DNA of 36,577 nucleotides from JANNOG01 sp050329415 (GTDB lineage Bacteria > Actinomycetota > Actinomycetes > Actinomycetales > JBBAYJ01), in the NCBI GenBank assembly GCA_050329415.1, contig JBHJOS010000104.1, positions 1-36,577 on the forward strand. The letters are read 5' to 3'. This document shows, piece by piece, positions 22,929 to 31,144 of this stretch. Position numbers and translations under genes: made by a program. Positions within the stretch are counted from its first letter, which is position 1; each line of letters begins with the position of its first letter. Below the pieces are notes generated by a model. It was not told the origin of the DNA, ran no database searches, and saw only the letters and a list, made by a program, of their open reading frames with translations.

Positions 22929-23851
22929 CCCTCGGTGCGGGGCGACCCGCCCGCCTCGTCGTCGTCGGCAGCGTCGTCGCCGACTTCCTGGTGTCGGTGC
23001 CGCACCTGCCGGAGCGGGGCGGCGACGTACTCGCGACGCAGGCCGCGCTCCAGGCGGGCGGCGGGTTCAACGTCCTCGCCGCGGCCGCCCGGCTCGGCCT
23101 GCCCGCTGCCCTGGCGGGGCACGTCGGGGGCGGGCCCTTCGGTGAGGTCGTCGCCCGGGCGCTGGCTCGCGAGCACGTCGCCGCGCTGCTGCCGCGCTCC
23201 GCGGCCGACACCGGGCTCTGCGTGGGCTTCGTGGAGCCCGACGCGGAGCGCACGTTCGTCACCTCCCCCGGCGTCGAGAGCGAGGTCTCCGAGGACGACC
23301 TGGCCGCCGCCGGGCTGCGCGCGGACGACGCCGTCTACGTCTCGGGCTACGACCTGTGCTACCCGGTGACCGGCCGGACGGTGGCCCGATGGTGCACCAG
23401 CGGCGTCCCGGGCCTGCTCGTCGTCGACCCCGGTCCGCTGGTCGCCGACATCCCGGCCGAGGTCCTCGGGCCGGTGCTGGGCCGCGTCGACCTGCTCACG
23501 CTCAACGCCCGGGAGGACCGGCTGCTGCGGGGACGGGGCCTGGCCCCCGGACCACGGGCGGCCGTCGTCCGCCGCGCCGGCGCCGACGGCTGCTCCCTGC
23601 GGCTGCCGGACGGCAGCGCCGAGGCGGCCCCCGCCCCGCGCGTGGCGGCCGTCGACACGACCGGCGCGGGCGACGCCCACACCGGCGCCCTCGTCGCAGA
23701 GTGGGGCATCACGGGATCGCTCCGGACGGCGGTCCGGGTCGCCACGGCCGCGGCGGCGCTGGCCGTCACCAGGCGCGGGTCGGCGACCGGGCCGACCCGC
23801 GCGGAGCTCACGGCCTGGCAGGCGGGACGGCGCGGCACGCCGGACCCTTGA
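22925..23851 (+). CDS. PfkB-family sugar/nucleoside kinase
   Basis: Ribokinase-fold kinase of 308 residues, cytoplasmic. PfkB signature 1 region GGGFNVLAAAARLG lies at about 45-58. The second signature, with the catalytic base, is DTTGAGDAHTGAL (244-256, Asp250). It phosphorylates a sugar or nucleoside with ATP; the exact substrate is not readable. The GTG start overlaps the ARH stop by 4 bp, so the two proteins are made together. A plausible scheme is that ARH frees a sugar that this kinase then phosphorylates. It resembles YegV in its neighbourhood. Confidence 0.9.
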   Translation: MTLGAGRPARLVVVGSVVADFLVSVPHLPERGGDVLATQAALQAGGGFNVLAAAARLGLPAALAGHVGGGPFGEVVARALAREHVAALLPRSAADTGLCVGFVEPDAERTFVTSPGVESEVSEDDLAAAGLRADDAVYVSGYDLCYPVTGRTVARWCTSGVPGLLVVDPGPLVADIPAEVLGPVLGRVDLLTLNAREDRLLRGRGLAPGPRAAVVRRAGADGCSLRLPDGSAEAAPAPRVAAVDTTGAGDAHTGALVAEWGITGSLRTAVRVATAAAALAVTRRGSATGPTRAELTAWQAGRRGTPDP

Positions 23852-23945
23852 CGCAGTGCCCCGGGCGCCGCCACGGTTGCCGCTCCGGGCATTCCAGGGG
23901 CAGGGACGGCGCCGGGTGGCGGTCGCCGGGGGCGGAGGCGGGTCT

Positions 23946-26516
23946 GTGAGCGTCGTGCGCGAGGGCGCCCGGGACGTCCTGGCGAGTCGGCTGTTCGGGC
24001 CGGACGCCCCGGACGGCGTGGTGCACCGCCGCACCGCCGTCGACCCGCGCGGGTTCCTCGACGTGGCGGGCGCCGACATTGACGACTGGCTCTGGGAGCC
24101 CGGCGGCTCCGACGACCCGATTCCGCCCCTCGCCGACCCCCGGGCGTACGACCTCACGCACGTCGCCGGGCCGTTGTCGCTCGACCAGCTGCACCGGGCG
24201 CCCGCCGACTCGGCCGCGCTCGAGGGTCCGGGCCGCGACGCCTACCGGCGGGCGAGCGCCGACGTCATCATGCGGGGCGGCACCGCCAGCGGGGTGGTCT
24301 ACCCGCTCGCGCTCTGCGAGATCGCCCGGGCGATGCGGCTGCGCAGCCTGGGAGGCGCCTCGGCCGGGGCCATCGCCGCCGCCGCCGGGGCGGCCGCCGA
24401 GCTGGGACGCAGCCGTCTCGACCGGGCGAGGACCACGCGTTCCAGTCCGGACGACGCCGGGACGGGACCGGTTGCCGCACCGGCACCGGGGCGGTTCCGG
24501 CAGGGATTCCCCGGACTGGCCGACGTCGCCGCCTGGCTCAGCGAGCTGGGCGGGCGCCCAGGTGCGACGGCCGAGCCCGGGCCGCCCGCGGACGAGTTCC
24601 GGATCGCCGGACTGTTCCAGCCCTCCCCGGCCACCCGGCCGGCCTTCCGGCTGCTCGTGGCCCTGCTGCGGGGCCGGACCCGGGCGGCCCTGGCACTCGT
24701 CCCGTTCGCCGCGGGCCGGCTGCCGACGGCGCTCGCGGCGGTCGCCCTCCTCCTGACCGGCCCGGCCGTGTGGGCGGCGTCGCCGGCCGCCCTGCCCGGC
24801 GGGCCGGCCGGTCCGGCGGTGGCCGCGGCCCTGCTCGTCACGGTCTCGGTGGTGGCGATCGGGGCGCTGGTCGCCGGTCTGCCCCGCACGCGGGCGGCGG
24901 GGCCGGCCCTGGTCGTGGTGGGCCTGGCTGCGGCCGTCGGGATCACAGTGGCCCTCGCCGGGGCCGGCGGGCGAGCGGTCGCGGGGGTGTGGGTGTCCAC
25001 CCTCGGCGCCTGGTCGCTGGCCGCCGTCATCGTCCTGGCCGTGCTGCTGGTGCCGGTGGCACGCCTGACGGGTCGGGCCCGCGACCGCCGGTACGGATTC
25101 GTGGCCGGCGCCGACGAGGCGCCGGCCGGTGGGCTCGGCGCCCGGCTGGACGCCCTGGCGGGCCTGCCGGCCGGGCGGCCGGTGTCGGTGTGGCTTGAGA
25201 ACGTCCTCGACGACCTGGCGGGTCAGGGGCCCGACGACGTGCTCTGCTTCGGCCACCTGTGGCTGGGCGACGACTACGTGCCCCCACAGCGGCGGGACGC
25301 CGCGACCACCGCCCGGGTCACGGAACTGGCCGAGGCGGCCGGTCTCCGTCCCGACCGGCGTGTCGTCGACCTCAGGCTGGTGACGACGGAAATCACCCAG
25401 GGCCTGGCCTACGAGATGCCGAACGTCCGTGGGGACGGGTGGGGCCACGGACCGGAGCAGTTGCTCTACTGCCCGGACGAGTGGGACGGGAGCCGGGCGT
25501 CCGGAGCGGGACGGATCTTCACCGACCGAGTCCTGCGCGCCCTGGCCGCCGCCTCGGCCCCGGTCACCGCTCGGGTCCACGGCGAGCCCGGCACGGTCGA
25601 GCTGCGCACCCTGCCGGCCCCGTGGGACCTGCCGGTGGTCGTGGCGGTGCGGCTCAGCATGGCCCTGCCGGTGGCCTTCCAGGCCGTGCCGATGTACCGG
25701 CGGGCCACGGCCACCGCGGCCACGGACGAGTTCGGGCGGCCCCTGCCCACCGGCGAGGTGCCGTCCGGTCCAGGGACCACCGTGCACCGTCTGTGGTTCA
25801 GCGACGGCGGCCTGACCTCGAACTTCCCGGTCCACTTCTTCGACTCGCTGCTGCCGCGCTGGCCGACGCTCGGCATCAACCTGGGGACGCTGCCCCCGGA
25901 GGGACCCGCACCGGACGTCGACCTTCCGGCGGACGGCGCGAGCCCGGTCCGCGCGGCGCCGCGCTCACGACCGGTCGGGGCGGGGCTGCGGTCCTTCGCC
26001 GCCGCCCTGTTCGCCACCTCCCGGAACTGGCGGGACACCGAGGTCTCCCTGCGACCGGCGTTCGCGGGCCGGATCGCGGAGGTGCGGCTCGGGCCGGGCG
26101 AGGGCGACCTCAACATCTTCATGCCGGCGCCCACGGTGGCCGCCGTCGCCCTGCGGGGCATCGTCGCCGGCGCCCGACTGCGTCGCCGCTGGCGATACGA
26201 CCCGATCTGGCACCGCCACCAGTGGCTGCGAACGCGCGACGCCGCGGGGTCGGCGTCGACGGTCCTCGCCGCCGGGCAGCGTGCCACAGAGACCCCTCGC
26301 TACGACCGGCTGGTGTCCGACCCCGAGGCCGAGGTCGAGCGGATCTACGCCTCCCAGCGGCTCGGCGACCCGAGCCCCGCCCGACCCGCGCCACAGGAGC
26401 CCGGGGATGCGCCGCTCTCGGCTGACGTCTGGCGGCGGGTGGCCGCCGTCGGCCCGCCGGCCGCCGACGGCCTCGATGCCCGCCCCGGCGGCGGATCGCC
26501 GCCCACCGTGGAGTGA
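23946..26516 (+). CDS. patatin-like phospholipase with an internal membrane region
   Basis: A large protein of about 856 residues. The N-terminal part has the patatin oxyanion loop MRGGTASGVVYPLAL (109-123) and the nucleophile motif GGASAG (Ser139). The dyad aspartate comes far downstream in SDGGLTSNFP (Asp620). Between them is a long insertion with about four hydrophobic helices (roughly 247-275, 290-312, 318-342, 350-374), so the hydrolase appears split across a membrane domain. This layout occurs in a group of actinobacterial patatin-related proteins of unknown role. GTG 23946 has GGAGG seven bases upstream; an upstream start at 23856 lacks one. Expected activity is lipid acyl hydrolysis, but the substrate is unknown. 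It follows the PfkB gene by 94 bp and is convergent with the response regulator. Confidence 0.85.
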   Translation: MSVVREGARDVLASRLFGPDAPDGVVHRRTAVDPRGFLDVAGADIDDWLWEPGGSDDPIPPLADPRAYDLTHVAGPLSLDQLHRAPADSAALEGPGRDAYRRASADVIMRGGTASGVVYPLALCEIARAMRLRSLGGASAGAIAAAAGAAAELGRSRLDRARTTRSSPDDAGTGPVAAPAPGRFRQGFPGLADVAAWLSELGGRPGATAEPGPPADEFRIAGLFQPSPATRPAFRLLVALLRGRTRAALALVPFAAGRLPTALAAVALLLTGPAVWAASPAALPGGPAGPAVAAALLVTVSVVAIGALVAGLPRTRAAGPALVVVGLAAAVGITVALAGAGGRAVAGVWVSTLGAWSLAAVIVLAVLLVPVARLTGRARDRRYGFVAGADEAPAGGLGARLDALAGLPAGRPVSVWLENVLDDLAGQGPDDVLCFGHLWLGDDYVPPQRRDAATTARVTELAEAAGLRPDRRVVDLRLVTTEITQGLAYEMPNVRGDGWGHGPEQLLYCPDEWDGSRASGAGRIFTDRVLRALAAASAPVTARVHGEPGTVELRTLPAPWDLPVVVAVRLSMALPVAFQAVPMYRRATATAATDEFGRPLPTGEVPSGPGTTVHRLWFSDGGLTSNFPVHFFDSLLPRWPTLGINLGTLPPEGPAPDVDLPADGASPVRAAPRSRPVGAGLRSFAAALFATSRNWRDTEVSLRPAFAGRIAEVRLGPGEGDLNIFMPAPTVAAVALRGIVAGARLRRRWRYDPIWHRHQWLRTRDAAGSASTVLAAGQRATETPRYDRLVSDPEAEVERIYASQRLGDPSPARPAPQEPGDAPLSADVWRRVAAVGPPAADGLDARPGGGSPPTVE

Positions 26517-26543
26517 CGGCGGCACGGACGGACAGCCGGCCGG

Positions 26544-27215
26544 TCAGTCCGGTCGTGGGCGGGAACGGGGCAGCCCGCCACTCGACAGGGTCCCCGCGCG
26601 GGCCCCGTACACCGCGGCCTGCGCCCGCCGGGCGAAGCCCAGCTTGCCCAGCAGGCCGCTGACGTAGTTCCGGACCGTCTTCTCGGAGATCCCGATGCGA
26701 TCGCCGATCTCGCGGTTGCTCAACCCCTCGGTGATGAGCGCCAGGACGCGCAGCTCCTGCGGCGTCAGGGACCGCAGCCGCGGGTCGTCGGTCGTCGGGG
26801 AGCCCACGGGGTCGGGCACCCGCGCCGGCGAACGGCCCTGCGCGACCCGGCGGACGGCCTCGCGCAGCTCCTCACCGCGCACCTGCTTGAGGACGAACCC
26901 GGAGGCGCCCGCGAGCGACGCGGCCGACCGCGCCGCGTCCTCGTCGAACGAGGTGACGACCAGCACCCGGATCTCGTGGTCACGGGTGCGGATCTCGCGG
27001 CAGGCCTCGATGCCGGAGGAGTCGGGGAGCCGGAGGTCCATGAGGACCACGTCGGGTCGCCAGGCGAGCGCACCGGACACGCCCTCGCGAGCCGTGCCGG
27101 CCTCGGCGACCACCTCGACCCCGGCCCGCTCGGTGAGGAGCATCCGCATGCCGCGTCGGACGACCTCGTGATCATCGACGATCATGACCCGGACGGGGCG
27201 GGCGGCCGTCGGCAT
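26544..27215 (-). CDS. NarL/DevR-type response regulator, orphan
   Basis: Two-component regulator of 223 residues. The receiver domain (about 7-125) has Asp14/Asp15 (VDDHE), phospho-acceptor Asp60 (VLMDLRLPD), Thr88 and Lys110. The LuxR-type helix-turn-helix (150-205) reads LTPQELRVLALITEGLSNRE, then IGISEKTVRNYVSGLLGKLG, very like DevR/DosR of mycobacteria. The ATG at 27215 has AGGAGG eight bases upstream; earlier in-frame starts are poorer. No sensor kinase lies nearby, so its partner is elsewhere. DevR-type regulators respond to low oxygen or redox stress, but that is only a family hint here. Confidence 0.92.
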   Translation of the reverse strand: MPTAARPVRVMIVDDHEVVRRGMRMLLTERAGVEVVAEAGTAREGVSGALAWRPDVVLMDLRLPDSSGIEACREIRTRDHEIRVLVVTSFDEDAARSAASLAGASGFVLKQVRGEELREAVRRVAQGRSPARVPDPVGSPTTDDPRLRSLTPQELRVLALITEGLSNREIGDRIGISEKTVRNYVSGLLGKLGFARRAQAAVYGARAGTLSSGGLPRSRPRPD

Positions 27216-27336
27216 CGCCATCACCTCCTCGCGGGTGCGCCGCATGCTGAGACCATCCTCGCTCCTGGGCCGACGCGCCAGCGGGGACGGAGGGCCCGGC
27301 GGACATCGGCTGCCAGGCATCCGAGTCGCGCCGATC

Positions 27337-27360
27337 GCCGGGCGCGGACACGCGCCCGGC
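27337..27360 (-). terminator. terminator hairpin after vapC
   Basis: GCCGGGCGCG (27337-27346) and CGCGCCCGGC (27351-27360) form a perfect 10-bp stem with a GACA tetraloop, 51 bp past the vapC stop. No T-run. Confidence 0.7.
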
Positions 27361-27410
27361 AGGACCGCCTCGCCGAGCGGGTGGAACCGCCGCCGTGGTC
27401 GAACGACCGT

Positions 27411-27830
27411 TCAGTCGAGCGAGCCCGGCGGGACGGCCCACTGAACGGGTTGCCCCGTGACGGACGCGATGTGGTCGAAGTCCCGGTTGTAGTGCAGGAC
27501 GGTCACCCGGTGGTGGGCGGCTGTCGCCGCGATGAGCAGGTCCGGGATGCCGACGGCCCGGAGCCGTCCGTCGGCGGCGAGCGCCCGCTGCGTCGCCGCA
27601 GCGGCATCCCAGACGGACTGGTCCATGTCGAGCAGTTCGAACCCGGAGCGCTCCTCCGCCAGTGACTCGCACTCGGCACGAGACCGGGCGCTGTAGCCCA
27701 TCTCCAGGTCCACGACCGAGCAGGTGGCGACGAGACCGCGATCGATGAGCGGGGCGACGGCCGCAGTCACCGACTGCACATGGAGTCTGGCGTAGACGCT
27801 GGTGTCGGCGAGGTGAGTCGCTAGCGCCAC
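27411..27830 (-). CDS. vapC: VapC-type PIN-domain ribonuclease toxin
   Basis: A 139-residue PIN-domain protein. The acidic metal-binding residues are Asp9 (LADTSVYA), Glu43 (DLEMGYS), Asp97 (GIPDLLIA) and one of Asp117/Asp119 (NRDFDHI). VapC toxins cut RNA, often tRNA or rRNA, and are held inactive by VapB. The GTG start lies inside the end of the vapB gene, giving a 10-bp overlap and tight coupling. A strong hairpin follows the gene. Confidence 0.92.
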   Translation of the reverse strand: MALATHLADTSVYARLHVQSVTAAVAPLIDRGLVATCSVVDLEMGYSARSRAECESLAEERSGFELLDMDQSVWDAAAATQRALAADGRLRAVGIPDLLIAATAAHHRVTVLHYNRDFDHIASVTGQPVQWAVPPGSLD

Positions 27831-28027
27831 GCGCCGGCCATGACCGTCGGATCACGGAGGTCAGGCAATCCGTCGCGGGAGAGTCGCTCCACCATGCGTC
27901 GGCGACGGTCGAGTGCGATCGCTTCGGTCAGGGCGCGATGCACGGTGTCCTTGATGGTGACGGTGCCCAGAACCGTTCGGGCGCGCTCGAGAGCGTCGTC
28001 GTCGATGTCGACCAGTCGCTTGCTCAC
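27821..28027 (-). CDS. vapB: VapB-type antitoxin
   Basis: A 68-residue antitoxin. The N-terminal half (KRLVDIDDDALERARTVLGT) is a ribbon-helix-helix DNA-binding domain of the VapB type. The C-terminal half (RDGLPDLRDPTVMAGAWR) is the toxin-wrapping tail. The GTG start (28027) has no ribosome site, but TATACT (28039-28034) lies six bases upstream, so the mRNA is probably leaderless. It overlaps vapC by 10 bp, and an inverted repeat overlapping its -10 suggests autoregulation. Confidence 0.88.
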   Translation of the reverse strand: MSKRLVDIDDDALERARTVLGTVTIKDTVHRALTEAIALDRRRRMVERLSRDGLPDLRDPTVMAGAWR

Positions 28028-28055
28028 GACAGCAGTATATACACCCACTACTGTC
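28028..28055. promoter_or_regulatory. vapBC promoter with overlapping inverted repeat
   Basis: GACAGCAGTA (28028-28037) and CACTACTGTC (28046-28055) form an imperfect inverted repeat (8 of 10 paired). The minus-strand -10 TATACT (28039-28034) lies inside it, directly before the vapB GTG. VapB or VapBC bound here would block transcription. It is squeezed between vapB and the stop codon of the GbsR-like gene (28060). Confidence 0.65.
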
Positions 28056-28059
28056 GAAT

Positions 28060-28530
28060 CTATACGCCCTCCGTGCCGTGCTTCTCCCGCCACTCGTCGA
28101 GCAGGCGCTCCAGGCCCTCCCGGAAGAACGCCATGAAGTCGGCCGACTCGGCGAGCCGTCGGCCCCCCGCGCTGGTCGGGCCGACCGCCTCGGCGCCGTC
28201 CTGCAGCAGGTCCCGCAACACGTCGAGGGTGTCGAGGCGCCACGCCATGAGCCGGGTCCACGCGTCGTCCCGCAGCACGTAGAGGTCGCTTCGCGTGCCC
28301 GGCTCGCGCTCCCGGGTGAGCAGCCGCACCTGCACCAGGTACCGAACCGCTCCCGAGATCGCCGCCGGGCTGGCCCGCAGGGCCGTCGCGAGGTCGGTGG
28401 CGGTGTAGCGGTCGGAGTCCTCGGCGAGGGCGTAGGCGAGCACCCGGGCCGTCATGGGCGGCATCCCCATCTCGCGCAGGACGAGGGCGAACCGCTCGAC
28501 GTAGCGGAGGAGCGCCTCGTGGTCCTGCAC
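28060..28530 (-). CDS. GbsR/MarR-family transcriptional regulator
   Basis: A winged-helix regulator of 156 residues. A helix-turn-helix sits in YTATDLATALRASPAAISGA (about 43-62), preceded by MGMPPMTARVLAYAL, a hallmark of the GbsR branch of MarR. The rest is helical and probably the dimer interface. GTG 28530 is chosen because the upstream frame crosses the divergent promoter. It is divergent from the ABC exporter with 60 bp between starts, the usual arrangement for a repressor of that exporter. A TTCAC-N6-GTGAA palindrome lies between them. Confidence 0.85.
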   Translation of the reverse strand: MQDHEALLRYVERFALVLREMGMPPMTARVLAYALAEDSDRYTATDLATALRASPAAISGAVRYLVQVRLLTREREPGTRSDLYVLRDDAWTRLMAWRLDTLDVLRDLLQDGAEAVGPTSAGGRRLAESADFMAFFREGLERLLDEWREKHGTEGV

Positions 28531-28554
28531 CGAGCCATCGTACCTTCCTGACTG

Positions 28555-28570
28555 TTCACTAATGTGTGAA
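28555..28570. promoter_or_regulatory. probable operator between gbsR-like gene and ABC exporter
   Basis: TTCAC (28555-28559), six bases, then GTGAA (28566-28570) form a perfect palindrome in the 60-bp divergent intergenic region. It lies 21-36 bp before the ABC ATPase start and is the best candidate site for the GbsR-like regulator. The region is AT-rich compared with its surroundings. Confidence 0.6.
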
Positions 28571-28590
28571 ACTTGTATAGGCTCGCTCTC

Positions 28591-29505
28591 GTGACCGCGC
28601 ACATCGAGGTCCACGACCTCGTCAAGACCTTCGGCCGGACCCGCGCCCTCGACGGCCTCGACCTCACCGTCGCCGACGGCGAGGTGCACGGCTTCCTCGG
28701 CCCCAACGGCTCCGGCAAGTCGACGACGATCCGGGTCCTGCTCGGCCTGCTCCGGGCCGACTCCGGGACGGCGCGGCTGTTCGGCGGCGATCCGTGGCGC
28801 GACGCGGTCCGCCTGCACCGCGACCTCGCCTACGTCCCGGGCGACGTCACGCTCTGGCCGTCGATCACCGGCGGTGAGGTCATCGACCTGCTGGGGCGGC
28901 TGCGCGGCGGGCTGGACGAGCGACGGCGCGCCGACCTGCTCGAGCGCTTCGACCTTGACCCGCGGAAGAAGGCCCGCACCTACTCCAAGGGCAACCGGCA
29001 GAAGGTCGGCCTGGTCGCCGCCCTGGCCTCGGACGCCGAGCTCCTGGTCCTCGACGAGCCGACCTCCGGCCTGGACCCCCTCATGGAGGCGGTGTTCCAG
29101 GACTGCATCCGCGAGGTCCGCGCCGAGGGGCGGACCGTCCTGCTGTCCAGCCACATCCTCGCCGAGGTCGAGGCGCTCTGCGACCGGGTGACGATCATCC
29201 GGGAGGGGCGGGCGGTGGAGACGGGCACGCTCGCCGAGCTGCGCCACCTCCGGCGCACGTCGATGGTGGTCGAGACCGACCGGCCGGTCGCCGGCCTGGA
29301 CACGATGACCGGTGTCCACGACCTCGTCGTCGCCGGGTCCCGGGCCGAGTTCGACGTCGACACCGCCCACCTGGACGAGGTGGTCCGCCGCGTCTCGGGC
29401 TTCGGGGTCCGCGGCCTCACCAGCCAGCCGCCGACGCTGGAGGAGCTGTTCCTGCGCCACTACGGCACCGACGTCGCCCGCGAGAGCACCGGGGTGTCGG
29501 CGTGA
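28591..29505 (+). CDS. ABC exporter ATPase subunit
   Basis: A 304-residue ABC-type ATPase. Walker A is GPNGSGKST (37-45), the signature is YSKGNRQKVGL, Walker B is LLVLDEPTSGLDP, and the switch His lies in LLSSHIL. It powers export with the ABC-2 membrane subunit encoded next, whose start overlaps this stop by 4 bp (GTGA). The GTG 28591 is preferred; a TTG six codons earlier is open. Similar pairs export polyketide antibiotics such as tetronasin, so drug or lipid export is plausible but unproven. Confidence 0.94.
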   Translation: MTAHIEVHDLVKTFGRTRALDGLDLTVADGEVHGFLGPNGSGKSTTIRVLLGLLRADSGTARLFGGDPWRDAVRLHRDLAYVPGDVTLWPSITGGEVIDLLGRLRGGLDERRRADLLERFDLDPRKKARTYSKGNRQKVGLVAALASDAELLVLDEPTSGLDPLMEAVFQDCIREVRAEGRTVLLSSHILAEVEALCDRVTIIREGRAVETGTLAELRHLRRTSMVVETDRPVAGLDTMTGVHDLVVAGSRAEFDVDTAHLDEVVRRVSGFGVRGLTSQPPTLEELFLRHYGTDVARESTGVSA

Positions 29506-31082
29506 CCGGCACCTGGGCGCTCGTCCGGTTCGCCCTGCGACGCGAGCGGATCGGTCTGCCGATCTGGGTGGTGGCCGCGGCGGCGTTCGTCGCGATCCAG
29601 TCCGTCCAGAGCCAGGACTTCTACGACGATCCCGAGCAGCTGGCGTCGCTGCGCGCCACCGCCGAGGGCAACGCCGCGCTGCTCGCCATGACCGGGCCGG
29701 TGCGGCTGCTGGAGACGGTTGCCGGGGAGGTCGTGTTCGAGATCTTCTCCTTCGTCGCCACGGTCGTGGCGCTCATGAGCATGTTCCTCGTCGTCCGTCA
29801 CACCCGGGCGGACGAGGAGGCCGGCCGGGCCGAGCTGGTCCGCTCGGCACGTGTCGGCCGCCGCGCTCCCCTCGCGGCCGCGCTCGTCGTCGCGATTCTG
29901 GCGAACGCCGCGGCCGGCGCCCTGACCATGGTCGCCGCCGTCGCGACCGGCCTGCCGGTCGGCGGGTCGGTGCTGCTGGGCGCGGCGCTGGCGTCCGTCG
30001 GGCTGGCGTTCAGCGGGCTCACGGCGGCCGCGGTGCAGGTCTTCGACCACGGCCGCAGCGTCTACGGCGTGGTCGTCGCGGCGCTCGGCGGGTCGTGGGC
30101 GCTGCGCGGGGCCGGGGACGTCGGCGACGGCGCGCTGTCGTGGCTGTCGCCCATCGGGTGGGCTCAGCGGACCTACCCCTTCGTCGACGACCGGTGGTGG
30201 CCGCTGCTGCTGCCCCTCGGCCTGGCGGCGGCCACCACGGCGGTGGCGGTGGCCCTGCTGGACCGCCGCGACCTGGGAGCCGGCCTGGTGGCCAGCCGGC
30301 CCGGCCGGGCCCGGGCGTCCTGGGCGCTGTCGACGCCGCTGGGCCTCGCGTGGCGGCTGCAGCGCGGGTCGCTGGCCGGGTGGGCGGCCGGGCTGTTCCT
30401 GCTCGGGCTGGCGTACGGGTCGTTCGGGCGCAGCATCGAGGAGTTCGTCACGGACAACCCCCAGATCGCGGACTTCCTGCCGGGTGGTGCGCAGGACGTC
30501 GTCGACTCCTTCTTCGCGGTGACGATCGCCTTCGGCGCCGTCCTCGCGGCCGCCTACGCCACCGCCGCGGTGCTGCGGGCCCGCGGCGAGGAGACCTCCG
30601 GCCGGATCGAGGCCGTCGCGGCCACGCCCACCGGCCGATGGTCGCTGCTGGGCAGCCACCTCGTCGTCGCGCTCGTCGGCTCGCTGGCGGTGATGTCCCT
30701 CAACGGGCTGGGCCAGGGGCTCGCGCACGCCGTGTCCGTCGAGGACCCCTCGCAGGTGCCCCGTCTGGTGGGCCTGTCGCTGGCGTACCTGCCCGCGATC
30801 TGGGTGGTGACCGGCGTGACCGCCCTGGTCGTGGGACTGCTCCCGCGAGCGGCCCCCGCCATCGCGTGGGCGGTGGTCGCCTACCTCGGCGTGGTGACGT
30901 TCTTCGGCGACTCCTTCGAGCTCCCCGACTGGGCGCGGGCCCTGTCACCGACCGACCACGTCCCCCGGGTCCCGCTGGACGACGTGTCGGTCGCCCCCCT
31001 CGCCGTCCTCACCGCGGTCGCGGTCGCGGCGACCGTCGCCGGTCTCGCCGCCTACCGCCGCCGGGACCTCGGACTGTCCTGA
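29502..31082 (+). CDS. ABC-2-type exporter membrane subunit
   Basis: A 526-residue membrane protein with about 12 hydrophobic segments in two similar halves (each half starting ALVRFALRRERIGLPIW / GLAWRLQRGSLAGWAAGL). This is typical of the large permease paired with tetronasin-type exporter ATPases. It overlaps the ATPase gene by 4 bp and is followed by a hairpin. Substrate unknown; expression is probably repressed by the divergent GbsR-like protein. Confidence 0.9.
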   Translation: MTGTWALVRFALRRERIGLPIWVVAAAAFVAIQSVQSQDFYDDPEQLASLRATAEGNAALLAMTGPVRLLETVAGEVVFEIFSFVATVVALMSMFLVVRHTRADEEAGRAELVRSARVGRRAPLAAALVVAILANAAAGALTMVAAVATGLPVGGSVLLGAALASVGLAFSGLTAAAVQVFDHGRSVYGVVVAALGGSWALRGAGDVGDGALSWLSPIGWAQRTYPFVDDRWWPLLLPLGLAAATTAVAVALLDRRDLGAGLVASRPGRARASWALSTPLGLAWRLQRGSLAGWAAGLFLLGLAYGSFGRSIEEFVTDNPQIADFLPGGAQDVVDSFFAVTIAFGAVLAAAYATAAVLRARGEETSGRIEAVAATPTGRWSLLGSHLVVALVGSLAVMSLNGLGQGLAHAVSVEDPSQVPRLVGLSLAYLPAIWVVTGVTALVVGLLPRAAPAIAWAVVAYLGVVTFFGDSFELPDWARALSPTDHVPRVPLDDVSVAPLAVLTAVAVAATVAGLAAYRRRDLGLS

Positions 31083-31087
31083 GGGAC

Positions 31088-31110
31088 CGCGTCCCCCGGC
31101 CGGGGACGCG
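31088..31110. terminator. terminator hairpin between ABC operon and HTH gene
   Basis: CGCGTCCCC (31088-31096) and GGGGACGCG (31102-31110) form a perfect 9-bp stem around CGGCC, six bases past the exporter stop codon. It could serve both convergent genes. Confidence 0.7.
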
Positions 31111-31144
31111 AGACCGACCGGGCAGCGGGGGACGTCCGGGCAGG

